64,000 bases of DNA from Prostheceraeus crozeri (lineage: Eukaryota; Platyhelminthes; Polycladida; Euryleptidae), in the NCBI GenBank assembly GCA_907163375.1, contig CAJQUW010001866.1:930001-994000 (forward strand). Direction: 5' to 3'. The translations under genes were made by a program, and so were the position numbers. Under the pieces are notes generated by a model, which saw nothing but the letters and a program-made list of their open reading frames with translations, was not told the origin of the DNA and made no database searches. Position 1 is the stretch's first letter, and every line of letters begins with the position of its first letter. Below are positions 36,273 to 47,461 of the stretch, one piece after another.

Positions 36273-38512
36273 CGGTGCTACTTATCGATAGGCATGCGAT
36301 GTGCAGAAACAGAATTTGATATTTTCTAAATGTCCATGCGTTTACAGTTAGACATTGTCGTTGCACGCTATGGCATGTATCATATTCGATATTGAAAATG
36401 GCGCTAACACGTAACGCGAATAATCACGAAATTATCTAAAATTGAACTCCTCCTTGACTTTTTAACGAAGTCATCAAATGACATTATGATAGAAAAAGCC
36501 TTCCTATTCGAAGGTTACAAGTGAAGTTTTCTCAATGGACATTTAGACTTGGGTTTCAAAACCACTATGGAAAAATCGTCGTATCGACGAATGTACGCCT
36601 TTTCGTCTTTCAGCACTTCGGTCTTCATTTGAACTTCATTTTGGGCATCGGTCGCCCAGCTTCAACAACATTTTTTCGGCAAATATTCTGCCAGATCGAT
36701 AAACCAATTGATAGCATAAAATGTCCAAGACAGTTCTACATCGTACATCAGACAACGCTTTGTTCTTTTCTGGTGATGGATGACCAATATATAACACATC
36801 GGACTGGCTCATGCAATGCATACACATGCACACAAGTCAGCCTGATGAGATCTGGGCTATCTGTATCATTTTCTCTAAAGTGAGCGATGCGACAATTTCG
36901 CCGAATGTAGCCACTATATAATTTCACAGGCTTTTGTATAGGAGCTGTGCGAGAAGACAGCGTGCACAGACTGCGAGTTGGTTAATGCAAAAAGATAGCA
37001 CCAGTGAATGCGGCGATGCCTCACCGTTGTTAAAGCTCTTTAGATGTCATCTCCCTCAATGAAATGACTTTCTATTGGATTTTATGCGATATTCTGAGCC
37101 AAACTGTCCTCAATCTTGGGAGGGATAAAAATGGTTAATTTTCAGAATATGAGTGAGGCATTCGCCGCATGCACCGCATCTATTGACCGCACGCCACTGT
37201 AAATACATTAAATGCAACCAACACATTGCTCTTGTTGTCATATTATGACACACTGCAGACCTCATCCTCTATCTTTATCTCTTTTCCGATATAAAATTGG
37301 TGACTTTTGCAGTTGCGTACAATTGATAAACATTTGAAAACATGCTGTCTGTCGCACATTGTGATGGAGAAATAAGAGAGTTTCCATCAAAAGTGGACGT
37401 CCGGAAGCATGTCGCAGAGGAAGAAGTGCCATCAAATATCTTCGTCGCTGCACACAAAATATTTTCTGCCTCATTTATGAAAACCTTTGAATACCGGTAT
37501 TTATTTATTCTGATTTGAGGTGACCAGCAAATCGGATTTGTATCCGGCTTAATCAATATTGATCAGACATCGCACCGGTTTTGAATTTTAAGAAGGACAG
37601 TCAGAGTTGCTAATCACAGTACTTTCACCACTGCTAGGTTCAGATTGCACTTCATGAATGGAATTGATATTTGTTGTACATAAATGATCATATCACATTA
37701 CACATGCCACCTAAAAGTCAGTTTCGAAAATGCATGTCCGTGCTGGTCCTTTAATAACACAGAGCATTGGATTTCGAAGTTCAAAATTATCAGGGGCTGA
37801 ATAAATTTGAATGCAACTTGAATGTAACTATACTCGTGCCTCTTTCGTTTCATTAGATTGTTGACTTTTTGCCAAACAATCGCACAGCATAAGATTTTTT
37901 TTTAAATAAATGCAGTAAATAAATGATTAACTCAAAAAGCTTAATGTTTCAAAAAAATCATATTTTAAAGTTTAGAGGATGTTTAATAGTTGATTGTAAT
38001 TTCAAAATGTATTGTAGTTTCCTTTAAAAATTGTTTATCAGAATAAGGTTATCCTATATAAGGCTGAAAGAATGTGACTGAAATTCAAAGAAACGAAAAA
38101 TATCAGGATTTTTAACTTCTTCAGTCAATCTCTTCAACAAATACTCCATCATTGAAACACTACTAATTTAATTGAAGATGAAATAAAGACAAGTAATTGC
38201 GAACTATGTAATCCAAAATAAATCACAATTTAATGAATGTGTTACATTTATGTTATAGCAGAACAATGACATCATTGTCACTTGGTTAGTCCTATTAACT
38301 CTCTGAAATTAGTAACCGAAATTGTCCGGGACTGTTCTCGGGAATACAGTAAGGCTATGAAACTTTCAAAATCCTACTGTCTCCATCGATTCCGCAAGCT
38401 ACTTTTTGAATTATGTTTGTTATTTGAAGTAGCACTGTCATAAATGAAATTCAATGTCATTATTATTTAAAATCATTTTTCATTGTGTTGTGTATGACTA
38501 TGTGAATGACTG
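36273..38512. other. Non-coding stretch between P element and hAT-B
   Basis: Low-complexity AT-rich DNA. The frames at 36521-36883 plus, 36636-36833 minus and 37262-37556 minus carry no recognised motif. Confidence 0.55.
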
Positions 38513-40758
38513 TTTGTGACCATGGGCGTCAATCCCGGGGGGGATACGGGGGATATATCCCCCCCAATAATGACAGCTTGGGGATGAGTAATGCATTTAT
38601 TCCCACCCCCCCCCAAAAAAAAATCTCTGACATTCACAAAATGAATATTGTAAAAAGTTGCATTTGTTCCTTGGCCACATATTAAAATTTTTCATAATTT
38701 ACGTCAATCTCTGAAAAGTTTCTGCTAATGTTGACTGTTGAATAAATTTCCCTCTTTCATTCATCCTTCATGTGCAGACGTTGCGACAGGGGGTATATGA
38801 TGCGGATGATTATGTCACTGACAGGCAAGTGAAATTAGTTAATCATCGCCAATTTCCTGCGTCGGAATTTAGTGTATCTTTGTTAATATTTCATGAAAAT
38901 GAGCGATGGGTTTCGTATGCACATGTGGTTTTGCTTTTATCGTCGATGAGGAAATGTTCAGCATCTTTGTTTATGACGATAAGGAAGCGACTCAGCGAGA
39001 AATGTTGCGGACTTCATGCTGAGATAATGCATTTGGAAATTTTCGAATACAATGTCCAGCGGCTGTTTAATCCACTAGCTGAAAAATGAGGTGAGTCTGA
39101 TCCGTGCGTACATGTTTATAATTACATTTCCCAATCAACATGCCCAAAATCAGTTTCTTACATTTCATTTGTTCGTCGATGTATAGCCTGACTTATAAGC
39201 CATCTGCATGTAGCTAACGATTCAATTTATCACATTGACTTGTCACAGTTTGAACGACCATAGCTGTTATCAGTTATCTCTTAATTGAAGAGTAAGTATA
39301 CGTATATGTATGACTTCTCAATGAAATGAAATGATGAAATCTCAATCAAGGTCGGTGATGCATGTACGGTATGGAGTAACCTCCACAGCGGCACCAGAGC
39401 CCTGTCGCTGCGTCGTTTCGGGCAGCAGATTCGACTAACTTCGACGTGACAACCCTCGGCCCCGGGAATCATTCCTGGGTGGTTGTCTTTGGTGGGAATG
39501 CGTTAGAGTAACGCTAATGAAGCAGTCGAAGGAAGAAAAACTCATGGGCTTAGATGCATCACCGATTAGGAATTAAGGACCAATATATACTTGCAAAATA
39601 CACATTACACTTTATATAAATTATGATCCGTTACCTCAAATGAATCGCAAATGATAAAATTACAGATTTAATAGGCCCTTGACAATCATGTATCCGAGCA
39701 TTGTCGGTAATAGGCTTCAGTTGTGTGTAGACAAGGCATGGCCCTGGCCTCGCTGAGAGAATCTCATTGACGGAACTGTTGACTGCTGATTAAGTAGAGC
39801 TACTAATCACCGTTCGCAACAATCAAATTTACGCTCAAGTTTGAACACGAAATTGCTTCACTAGATTGAGCAACACATCGACATCGCTTTGTCAATTTTT
39901 AAAATTCCGATTTAGTTGAGCTGCAGCCTATACATAGTCAGATTTTTTGTCAAAATATAATTGCCTGACGTCATTAAATGACTAAGGTCATCAAAAATTC
40001 CAACCAGTAGTGACTTACTTACCTAAAGCCACAAAATGTCAAAAAATCTCTTTCAAGCGATTTCTCAAAATGCAAAATTTGAGATTTGATATTTTGACAG
40101 ACCGATGTCGATATACAGTCATTTAGGTAGCCAATATGTAGGGCGCTCCCTAACTGTGCTGTAGGGCCTATAAAGCATTTGCATTGCTAGATAGATCCTT
40201 TAGCTTACATATCGATGACTATTACTTTTTAATCTCCAAAAATGCCTTATCGGATAGTAATTTACATATCACAATGCGCTTCGAATTAAAAACAGTCTGA
40301 GTGGAAATATTAATTGAGAAACACAAGCTCATTATCACATTTTGAGAGGATTCTGCTTTGTCTCATAACTGGCTTACCTGACTATTTCCGTAAACAATAA
40401 TTGTTGGTATTGGTGAGCTCTGGATTTAGGCATACAAGAGCATTCGCCGGATGTAATGCTGACTCGGTAAATCAAAGAGAATGAAATCAATAATTATACA
40501 CCTATTGTATAATATTTCAATGTTTATCAAATACTCCGCCTATAAAATCGACAATGGCGGAATAATTTCTGTTGTTCAAAATTTACATGAAAGTTGGTTC
40601 TAGCGAACCGCTTGATATCAGAAGCAATCGACATCTTAAACAGATTTAACACGAAAGTTACATTTTTGTATATAAGGTTATTGCTTACATGTAAAGTATC
40701 CTCCTTAATGTGCATGCAGTTACAGTGAATTAAGTAATCACATTTTCGTTTTAGAAAC

Positions 40759-42731
40759 ATGTCGCAATCGAAACGGAAATCCATAACGAAGATCACAAAC
40801 TTCTTTTCAAGAGTTATGCCCCAGAAAGATACCCCACTTTTATCTGCAACTGTATCAGATGGTCCCGATTCTGTTGCTTGTCCAACCGAATTAGTTAGTC
40901 ACGAGACTAAAGACAGCCAAATTATCTCCATACAGGAATCTACGAGCGATGAGAAATCAGATAATGCCATGGAATTTAGTCCTTCAACAAACGAAATATG
41001 TGAATTGGAAAAACCCTACCATCCCGTAGCTTCTGATATTCCCCCAATGACAACGAAGCGTCAAAGAATAAATTTTCAGGCCAAGTGGTTTGCGGAATTT
41101 CCTTGGCTACATTACAGACCTGACTTGGAAAAGGTCACATGCTTCACATGCGCGAAAGCCGAGTCCATGACATTGCTACATTTATCGAAGAAAAAAGAAG
41201 ACGCTTTCATTCAGACCGGATTCTCCAACTGGAAGAAAGCAAGAGACCGCTTCACTTCCCATCAGCTGTCTGATACTCACAGCTTAGCCATGTCACAGCT
41301 CAGTCAAGTTCAAAGGGCAACACCGATACAAGCACAATTGCATGATAAACTGGCAAATGATCAATTAAGAAACAGGAGATGTCTTCAAACCCTGTTTAGA
41401 AGTACTCGGTTTTTGCTTCGACAAGGGTTACCATTTCGGGGACATGAGACTAATTCGGGAAACTATTTTCAACTCTTGGCTTTTCAAGCTGAAGATGACG
41501 ATGAACTTTCCTCATATCTGAAGCTAGCGACTAACTTCACCGGTCCTGTTGCACAAGAAGAAATGATTCAGTCATTTAGCCATAAAATACTCAGAGATCT
41601 GATTGCCGAGATTCAAAACAACGGTTACTTTGGAGTTATAGTTGATGGCACTCAGGATATAGCAGGACAGGAACAGGAGTCAGTATGCATACGCCATGTG
41701 GATTCTGAGTTACAAGTTCACGAGGATTTCGTTGGCCTGTATCAACTTGATGAGACTACAGGACTACATTTTTACTAACCTTCAGGATTTGTTAAGCTTT
41801 CTAGGCATCAAGAAGCCGACTAAGGAATATTTTTCACAAACACATTAAATACTATATTACTATGCTTATGCTACATAAATAAATGAATAAGTAAATGAAT
41901 AACAAACCATGACCACATAAACTCGCATATGCGAGTAATTTGTGCAATCGCGCTAAATTAATATCAAGAAAAATCTTGCCTTTTATTTCAGGGATGCTTA
42001 CCGCAGTAAACGTTGTCTCGGAGCAACTGCAACGATGGCGTACAGATGAAGAGTTCTCAAAAATGTACAATGAGGTATCCACAATGGCTGACGACCTTGA
42101 TATCGACCCACTCTCCTTACCCCGAAATCGAAAGATGCCGAAGAAATTTTTATGTAGCGGCAGTTCAGTGATTGGTGGTTCCTCGACCGAAGAACATTTT
42201 CGTAGAATGTATTACGAATTTATTGATCGTGTTCTACATGGACTATCGTGGCGCTTTGACATAAATAATCCTTCGACAGAATTGAAAGACTATAAAGACC
42301 TCGAGGATGTTATTGTTAATGGCAATCCGACAAATGCAATCATAGAAAAGTATAAGTTAAATAAAAGAGCAATTGAAGTACAGGTACCTATGTTTCGAAT
42401 GCACACTGGTGCAGCATCCATTCATGATGCAAAGTTGGCGTACCGAAAAATGTCTATCGAAGTACGCAACCTTTTCCCGGAAGTTTTAAAACTTTTGAAA
42501 ATTCTGCTTGTGTGCCCGGTAACCTCTTGTGAGTGTGAAAGGTCTTTTTCAACATTACGACGTCTCAAAACTTGGCTAAGGTCAACCATGTCGCAACACA
42601 GATTAAATCACATTGCTGTTTGCCACACTCATAAGGAACGATTGGACCAAGTTGACGTCAGAGAACTGGCAAAATGTTTTACTGAAAGAAGTGAAACAAG
42701 GCGAAATGTATTTGGTTCTTATAACTCTTAA
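40759..42731 (+). pseudogene. hAT transposase, TTF/MYM (ZMYM1-like) type, internally deleted (hAT-B)
   Basis: The first frame (40759-41778, 339 codons) opens after a CGTTTTAG acceptor. It has an SITKITNFFSR motif, then a TTF-type finger region (KWFAEFPWLHY, CFTCAKAES, NWKKARDRFTSH), then GLPFRGHETNSGNYFQLL and the first catalytic Asp in GVIVDGTQDIAG, and stops soon after LDETTG. Relatives continue with a second-Asp block (xxDGAxNMSGH) and about 300 residues; none of that is present. The gene resumes after a TTTTATTTCAG acceptor (41992) with MLTAVNVVSEQL and ends with the dimerisation block CPVTSCECERSFSTLRRL (catalytic Glu) and NVFGSYNS. It is an internal-deletion derivative and cannot cut, but its DNA-binding and dimer ends are open. 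Confidence 0.92.
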
Positions 42732-43403
42732 GTTCGCTTGAATCGATTTTTCTTATGATTTTGATATTTTAGCAATGCATGAAAATGATGTGAATAAGTT
42801 GAACACTTTTTGAAAAGATTTTAGCATTCTGTTTTTCTGCATGTATTCTCATTTGCAGCTTGCTTGTAAGTGAATCATTTTTACAATTCTTTATATTAAA
42901 AATCTATACCATTTTACACGATTGCTACAAAGTATACATCCAAAATAACAATGCATTACTTGTCAAACAAGCGCATGATGATTTTCGAAATTTAACACGA
43001 GAAGCAATTTGTGAAGAGGCTACATTTGTTGTTAGCTTAATCATTTTCTAATGTTAGATATGATTGAGAACTAAGTCAGGAAATACCAGAATTCGGATAA
43101 ATTATGTATTTCTTTTATCAGACATGATCTCGAGACGACCTTGATGAAGTTTATCTTCAATCCCGCAATTTTCGTTATGCGCCGGTTTAACATGCTTCAT
43201 TGTTACAATATGATAATATAAAATGATGTGTCAATTCTTTCTAACTAATGCAATTTTTGACGTTTTTTGATTGTCACTGATGTTAAGCATGATAATTTGA
43301 AAAGTAAGCTCAAAAGATAAATGAATTTTTGCCTTTACAAGATTTGGATTTTTCTTTTGTTAAGAGTGTACATGGAAATATAGTGCGTATATTCTATGCA
43401 TAT

Positions 43404-43407
<4 letters not shown>

Positions 43408-43487
<80 letters not shown>

Positions 43488-43760
43488 TAGATAGATAGAT
43501 AGATAGATATAAATAAAGATTGATGAAAACCAGAAAAAAGCTGGTTTTATATATATATAAATATAATAGCTTATATATATATTATAATTATATAAGCTTA
43601 TTACTTGTATAAAAAATATATATATATTATTATATATAAAATATTATATATATATTTATATAATTTTAGATAATAATAAATATTAATATAATAATAATAA
43701 TAGTAATAAAAATACAGATATTTTTTGTATATATATATATATATATATATACATTGAACC
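43408..43760. repeat. (AT)n / (GATA)n microsatellite cluster
   Basis: A pure AT run of roughly 80 bp at 43408-43484 is followed by GATA repeats to about 43509, then imperfect AT/ATA tracts and a second AT run at about 43729-43751. It lies just inside the right end of hAT-B. Confidence 0.95.
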
Positions 43761-43858
43761 CCACTAAATATATCAAAAAATTTGCCTCCACGTTTATCAC
43801 GTCAATGATGGCTCATCCCCCCCAATCATAAATATAAATTGACGCCACTGTTTGTGAC

Positions 43859-46800
43859 AATCTCTTCATCTGAGACAGTCCATAGTTAGTGGAGGATTCC
43901 CATTTTCTTTGTGACTGCTGTCGGTCTGTAATGTGCTATCTTGCCATCAGTGTAGCTGTCAGACATTGTGACTGTTCGTTCATTACATCGATGGATGCGA
44001 GCCAACAAAGTTGTTTTCCTCTTCTCGCATCAAAATACAACACATTGACTAAGGCTTATTCCACTCTTGAAATTTACTCTTTTTCTCTTTATTATGAAGA
44101 CAAAGTTCATTTCTAGGTGGCCTGCGGTCGTAGGTTTGAATCCTAACAGTCGCACATCTTTTCCATGACAGTTTGATCTATCGTTTATTTTATTTCTTTA
44201 TTATTGTTAATATTGCAAATGATAATCATAATTATGTAATACACATAGGATCGGACTCTATTTTATAATATCGATATCATGAATCGTGACATTGATTTTA
44301 TAGTCCTATATTTAAGATCATAATTCATCAATATGCATAATATTGATGAAAATGCTTCCACTGATTTTCAGATTCACGAATAGCTGACTTTAAAGTTATC
44401 ACTTTTAATCCGCTACGCTTTCTAGTTTTCTACTTCTTATTCTTTATTTTACTACAACTAGCATCAGTCAGTCGCACGTATTTATCAAACTGGCAAATGT
44501 ATATACAGTCAACAAGTTCGTCTCGTTCACAGGCACACAAGTATGTGGTATTGCTTCTCTCTCAACCAGGTTAGCTTTCCCATTTCAGCTAGGAATAAGC
44601 GGGCCATTGCAAAGTACAGCATCGTTGAAATCATTTCGCACATGGGCAGTTTTACATGGAACAGAGAGGGCATGCCTCCAGGGAGCGTAATTTTCATGTG
44701 ATGACGTCATCCGGAGAATTTTCAATGCTACTCACTCAGACCGTGATCACGCGACCTAATCAACTTTTACGAATTTTTATGTGATTCTGTTCAAATGAGT
44801 CAAATTGCTCAAATGCTGTCTTTGGTGAATGACGCTAGGAATCTGTGTTCAGGAAATCTCGATCATGAGGCAGTGTTGGATTTGAGTGGAGGAAAAGTGC
44901 AGAAGTTCACCTCTACGCTCTGTCTCGTCTCATCCCCGGTACTGAAGATATGCCTTTATTTCCTGATGGGGGGGGGGAGAATAATTTCAGTAGATAGGCC
45001 TTACATTAATTTACACTGAGCATTAATTTATTACTTTTGTTATGAGCAACACTGATAGGTGTAGAACTAATTTCCTGACGATTCTTCATAAACTTAATTG
45101 TCTAATCATCAATTATTAACTTTCCTTGTTCAGAAAGATGACAAAGGAATTCAAGTTGGAGAAAATGCTTAATGGAATAATTAAAAGGAATTATTACCAA
45201 ATGAATGCATTGGGGAATCCCTTTCAAGCATCAAATATGACTATCTCCTCCTCATTGCATTTATGGTTTCCATTTATGCGACCATTTTTAAAATTATTCG
45301 CGTGCATTCTATAGATGCGAGGATGAGATTGGTGCTATAAGAATCGATGTCCTTTTCCTTTTGATCACCACTTTTTTCTGGCTTTAGTTACGACGTTAAC
45401 TCCAAAAACTTCCGGTCGAAAACTTCCCCCTACTATCGAGCTCAAATCTAACACTGTCAAGAGGTCTCAACGTTTGTATTCCAGAACTCAAAACTCAATT
45501 GATATTCAGATTTTTTTCAAATTAGGATTTTTATCCCAGATAGAATTTTCGACGTATCAAGCCCTTTTCGCTTATTCGCATCATTTTCTCATGAAACCGT
45601 TTCAATATCTTATTATTTGCCTCCCATTGGACGATTTTTTATTTTCAGGGGTTATAAACGTTGAACTTGTTTTTGTGGAGGAAGATCTCACGACAAGTTT
45701 TCCATAATAGTATTTCAAACTTTGTTTAGTTGTCATCTGTCAATAAACAGTACATGTATGTGAAAAAGGTCATTGACAGTCTTTATGAGAAGGACAAAAG
45801 AATTCACTGGCAAGTTTGTTTAAAAAAATCACTGTCGAAAGCGCCAAACTAAGTCGTCCTAAAATATGAACAATTTTATGATATATTCGGATGTGTCTCT
45901 CATAGAAAGTATAGAAAGTATATATGAATTTGTGAATGAAAATCAAACTATACAAACAAATTCAGAATGCTTCATAATAGTACAGAAGAAAAGATATCAT
46001 CATGAGAAAGGTAGGAGCTGACTTCGAATAAAGGTAACTTTTTTTGGAAATATTCACCCTTTCGTGAAATAGGTTTTGATTTTACATCACAAAATCAGGT
46101 AGTCGCTTGAATAGCAATGGCGACTGTAATAATAAATATGCTAATAATTATAGTTTAAATAAGTTTGCTTGTGGTGCAAGCCGCCACTGATATGCGCGTA
46201 TGGCAGTTTCTTGTCAACAAAGGATCAACAACAGAACATTTCAAAAATACTACGAGAACCTGAATAAGGGCGGTTTTAGACGAATAGTTTTGTATGCACT
46301 TGTTCCCCCATATGTAGATGCATGACATCACCTCACTGAAACTGCACACACTTAATTTAATTTATACCGATGACGGTGTATCGGACAAAGAATGTATAAA
46401 TAAAATGTGTTATTGCAAATCGATGATAAAATAAAATTTCTTATCATCCATCAAGTCATTTCTTTGCGTTCTAGCGCCTGTGTTTTTCGATTTAAAATTT
46501 CTGATATTCTACTTCTTATCATTTTTTTATTGACGAGAGACGTAATTCAATACGATGTCACTCAAATGGATACAAAATGCCCACAGGAAGAAATGTCTCA
46601 CTGCAATAAATTGTCTCTGAATAGTGAATACCGATTATTATATTATGTTGATCAAAAAATCTCGAAGCCAATGGAAAAATGATTCTTTATGACCACGCAT
46701 ACCTGAATTTCATACCAATGAACAAGGGAACCGTCAATTTGATAAAGTGCGAGCAATTTGGAGCTATATAGCAACTTCTTCAGAAAGCGGTTTCAAAGCT

Positions 46801-46960
46801 TTGATACCTTATCAGTATAGAATGAGATGAGAATGTCAGATATTAGAAAAAACATCAGCGCTCGTCGTGGGGCGCATAAAGGAGTTGAGAAAGCAATGAA
46901 GAGAAACAAGTTGAACATGTGTCATTTGCATTCGAACATGGGTTTTAGGTGATAAGATGA
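43859..46960. other. Non-coding stretch
   Basis: No gene is recognised. Frames at 44795-45019, 45126-45314, 45474-45707 and 46407-46682 lack known motifs; the 45126 frame follows a TTGTTCAG acceptor-like site. A tRNA-like patch is listed separately. Confidence 0.5.
44112..44150 (+). other. tRNA T-arm-like patch, possible SINE relic
   Basis: GTAGGTTTGAATCCTAACA resembles a pol III B box inside a T arm (stem GTAGG with CCTAA, last pair mismatched; loop TTTGAAT). No clear A box, anticodon arm or acceptor stem is found upstream, so it is not a tRNA gene. It may be a decayed tRNA-derived SINE head. Confidence 0.25.
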
Positions 46961-46974
46961 GTGATCTTATCAAT

Positions 46975-47086
46975 GGTAAGTTAACTTACCATCCCGCACT
47001 GAGTAGAATGTTGATCATGGTAAGTTAACTTACCATCCGCACCTGAGGGAATGAGACAAAATTTGCCTCAGCAGCGAAGGGGTTAA
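46975..47086 (-). repeat. piggyBac-type right end with twin palindromes
   Basis: Two copies of the palindrome GGTAAGTTAACTTACC, each followed by ATCC, lie about 51 bp apart at about 46976 and 47027. Next come AAATTTGCCTCAGCAGCGAA and GGGGTTAA at the terminus (TTAA 47083-47086). The left end at 28531 has a similar subterminal GGTAAGTATACT, consistent with a common transposase-binding site. Confidence 0.6.
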
Positions 47087-47461
47087 GAATACTAATTCCG
47101 TTAGCGATGAATGATCGTGATTTCACTTTCTGTAGTTTTGCTCGATATCGTTCGATTTTAGGAAGCGTAAATAAACACTATCTATCACTCTATCATGTAC
47201 AAAGTTGTAAACGGAAGTACCGATCAATTTTCTAGCTAATGTTAGCGTGAATGAAAGGAACCCCCTTATTTTGTATGGGCAGGCCCGCGGGAACGATTAT
47301 TTTCTAGGGGGTGCAGATCAAGATTACGTAACCATCCCGAGCTTACTACTTTTAAAATGAGTTCATGCAACGCGTAATTGCTATAGTTAGATATAAAAAA
47401 ATTCATCAAAAAATGTATGAACAATTAGCACTATATATTTACAGATAATTCATCACGCTTA

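Larger units (their letters stand above)
38521..43850 (+). mobile_element. hAT-B transposon, complete with TSD
   Basis: 5330 bp. The left end is CATGGGCGTCAAT; the right end, inverted, is CAGTGGCGTCAAT. A perfect 8-bp duplication, TTTGTGAC, lies at 38513-38520 and 43851-43858. It encodes a TTF/MYM-type hAT transposase at 40759-42731 whose middle is deleted. G/C-homopolymer runs follow the left end. An expanded AT-rich microsatellite (43408-43760) sits just inside the right end. A frame at 38772-39089 preceded by an acceptor-like GTGCAG and followed by GTGAGT could be an untranslated first exon. Confidence 0.93.
28535..47082 (-). mobile_element. Candidate piggyBac element with nested insertions
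   Basis: TTAA-flanked inverted ends (28531 and 47086) share CCC(T/C)TTCGCTGCTGA and nearby GGTAAGT-type palindromes. They enclose a piggyBac transposase (29700-31124, minus), a 750-bp foldback, a P element and hAT-B. Subtracting these three insertions leaves about 8.9 kb, still large for piggyBac, so more unseen insertions are needed, or the two ends belong to different copies. Confidence 0.45.

Noticed and set aside
39340..39480. GC-richer patch in hAT-B with a 63-codon minus frame
   Set aside because: Looked like a possible captured gene or RNA fragment, but no structure or family could be recognised.
44112..44150. tRNA gene
   Set aside because: Only a B-box/T-arm-like element is present; acceptor stem, A box and anticodon arm cannot be folded.
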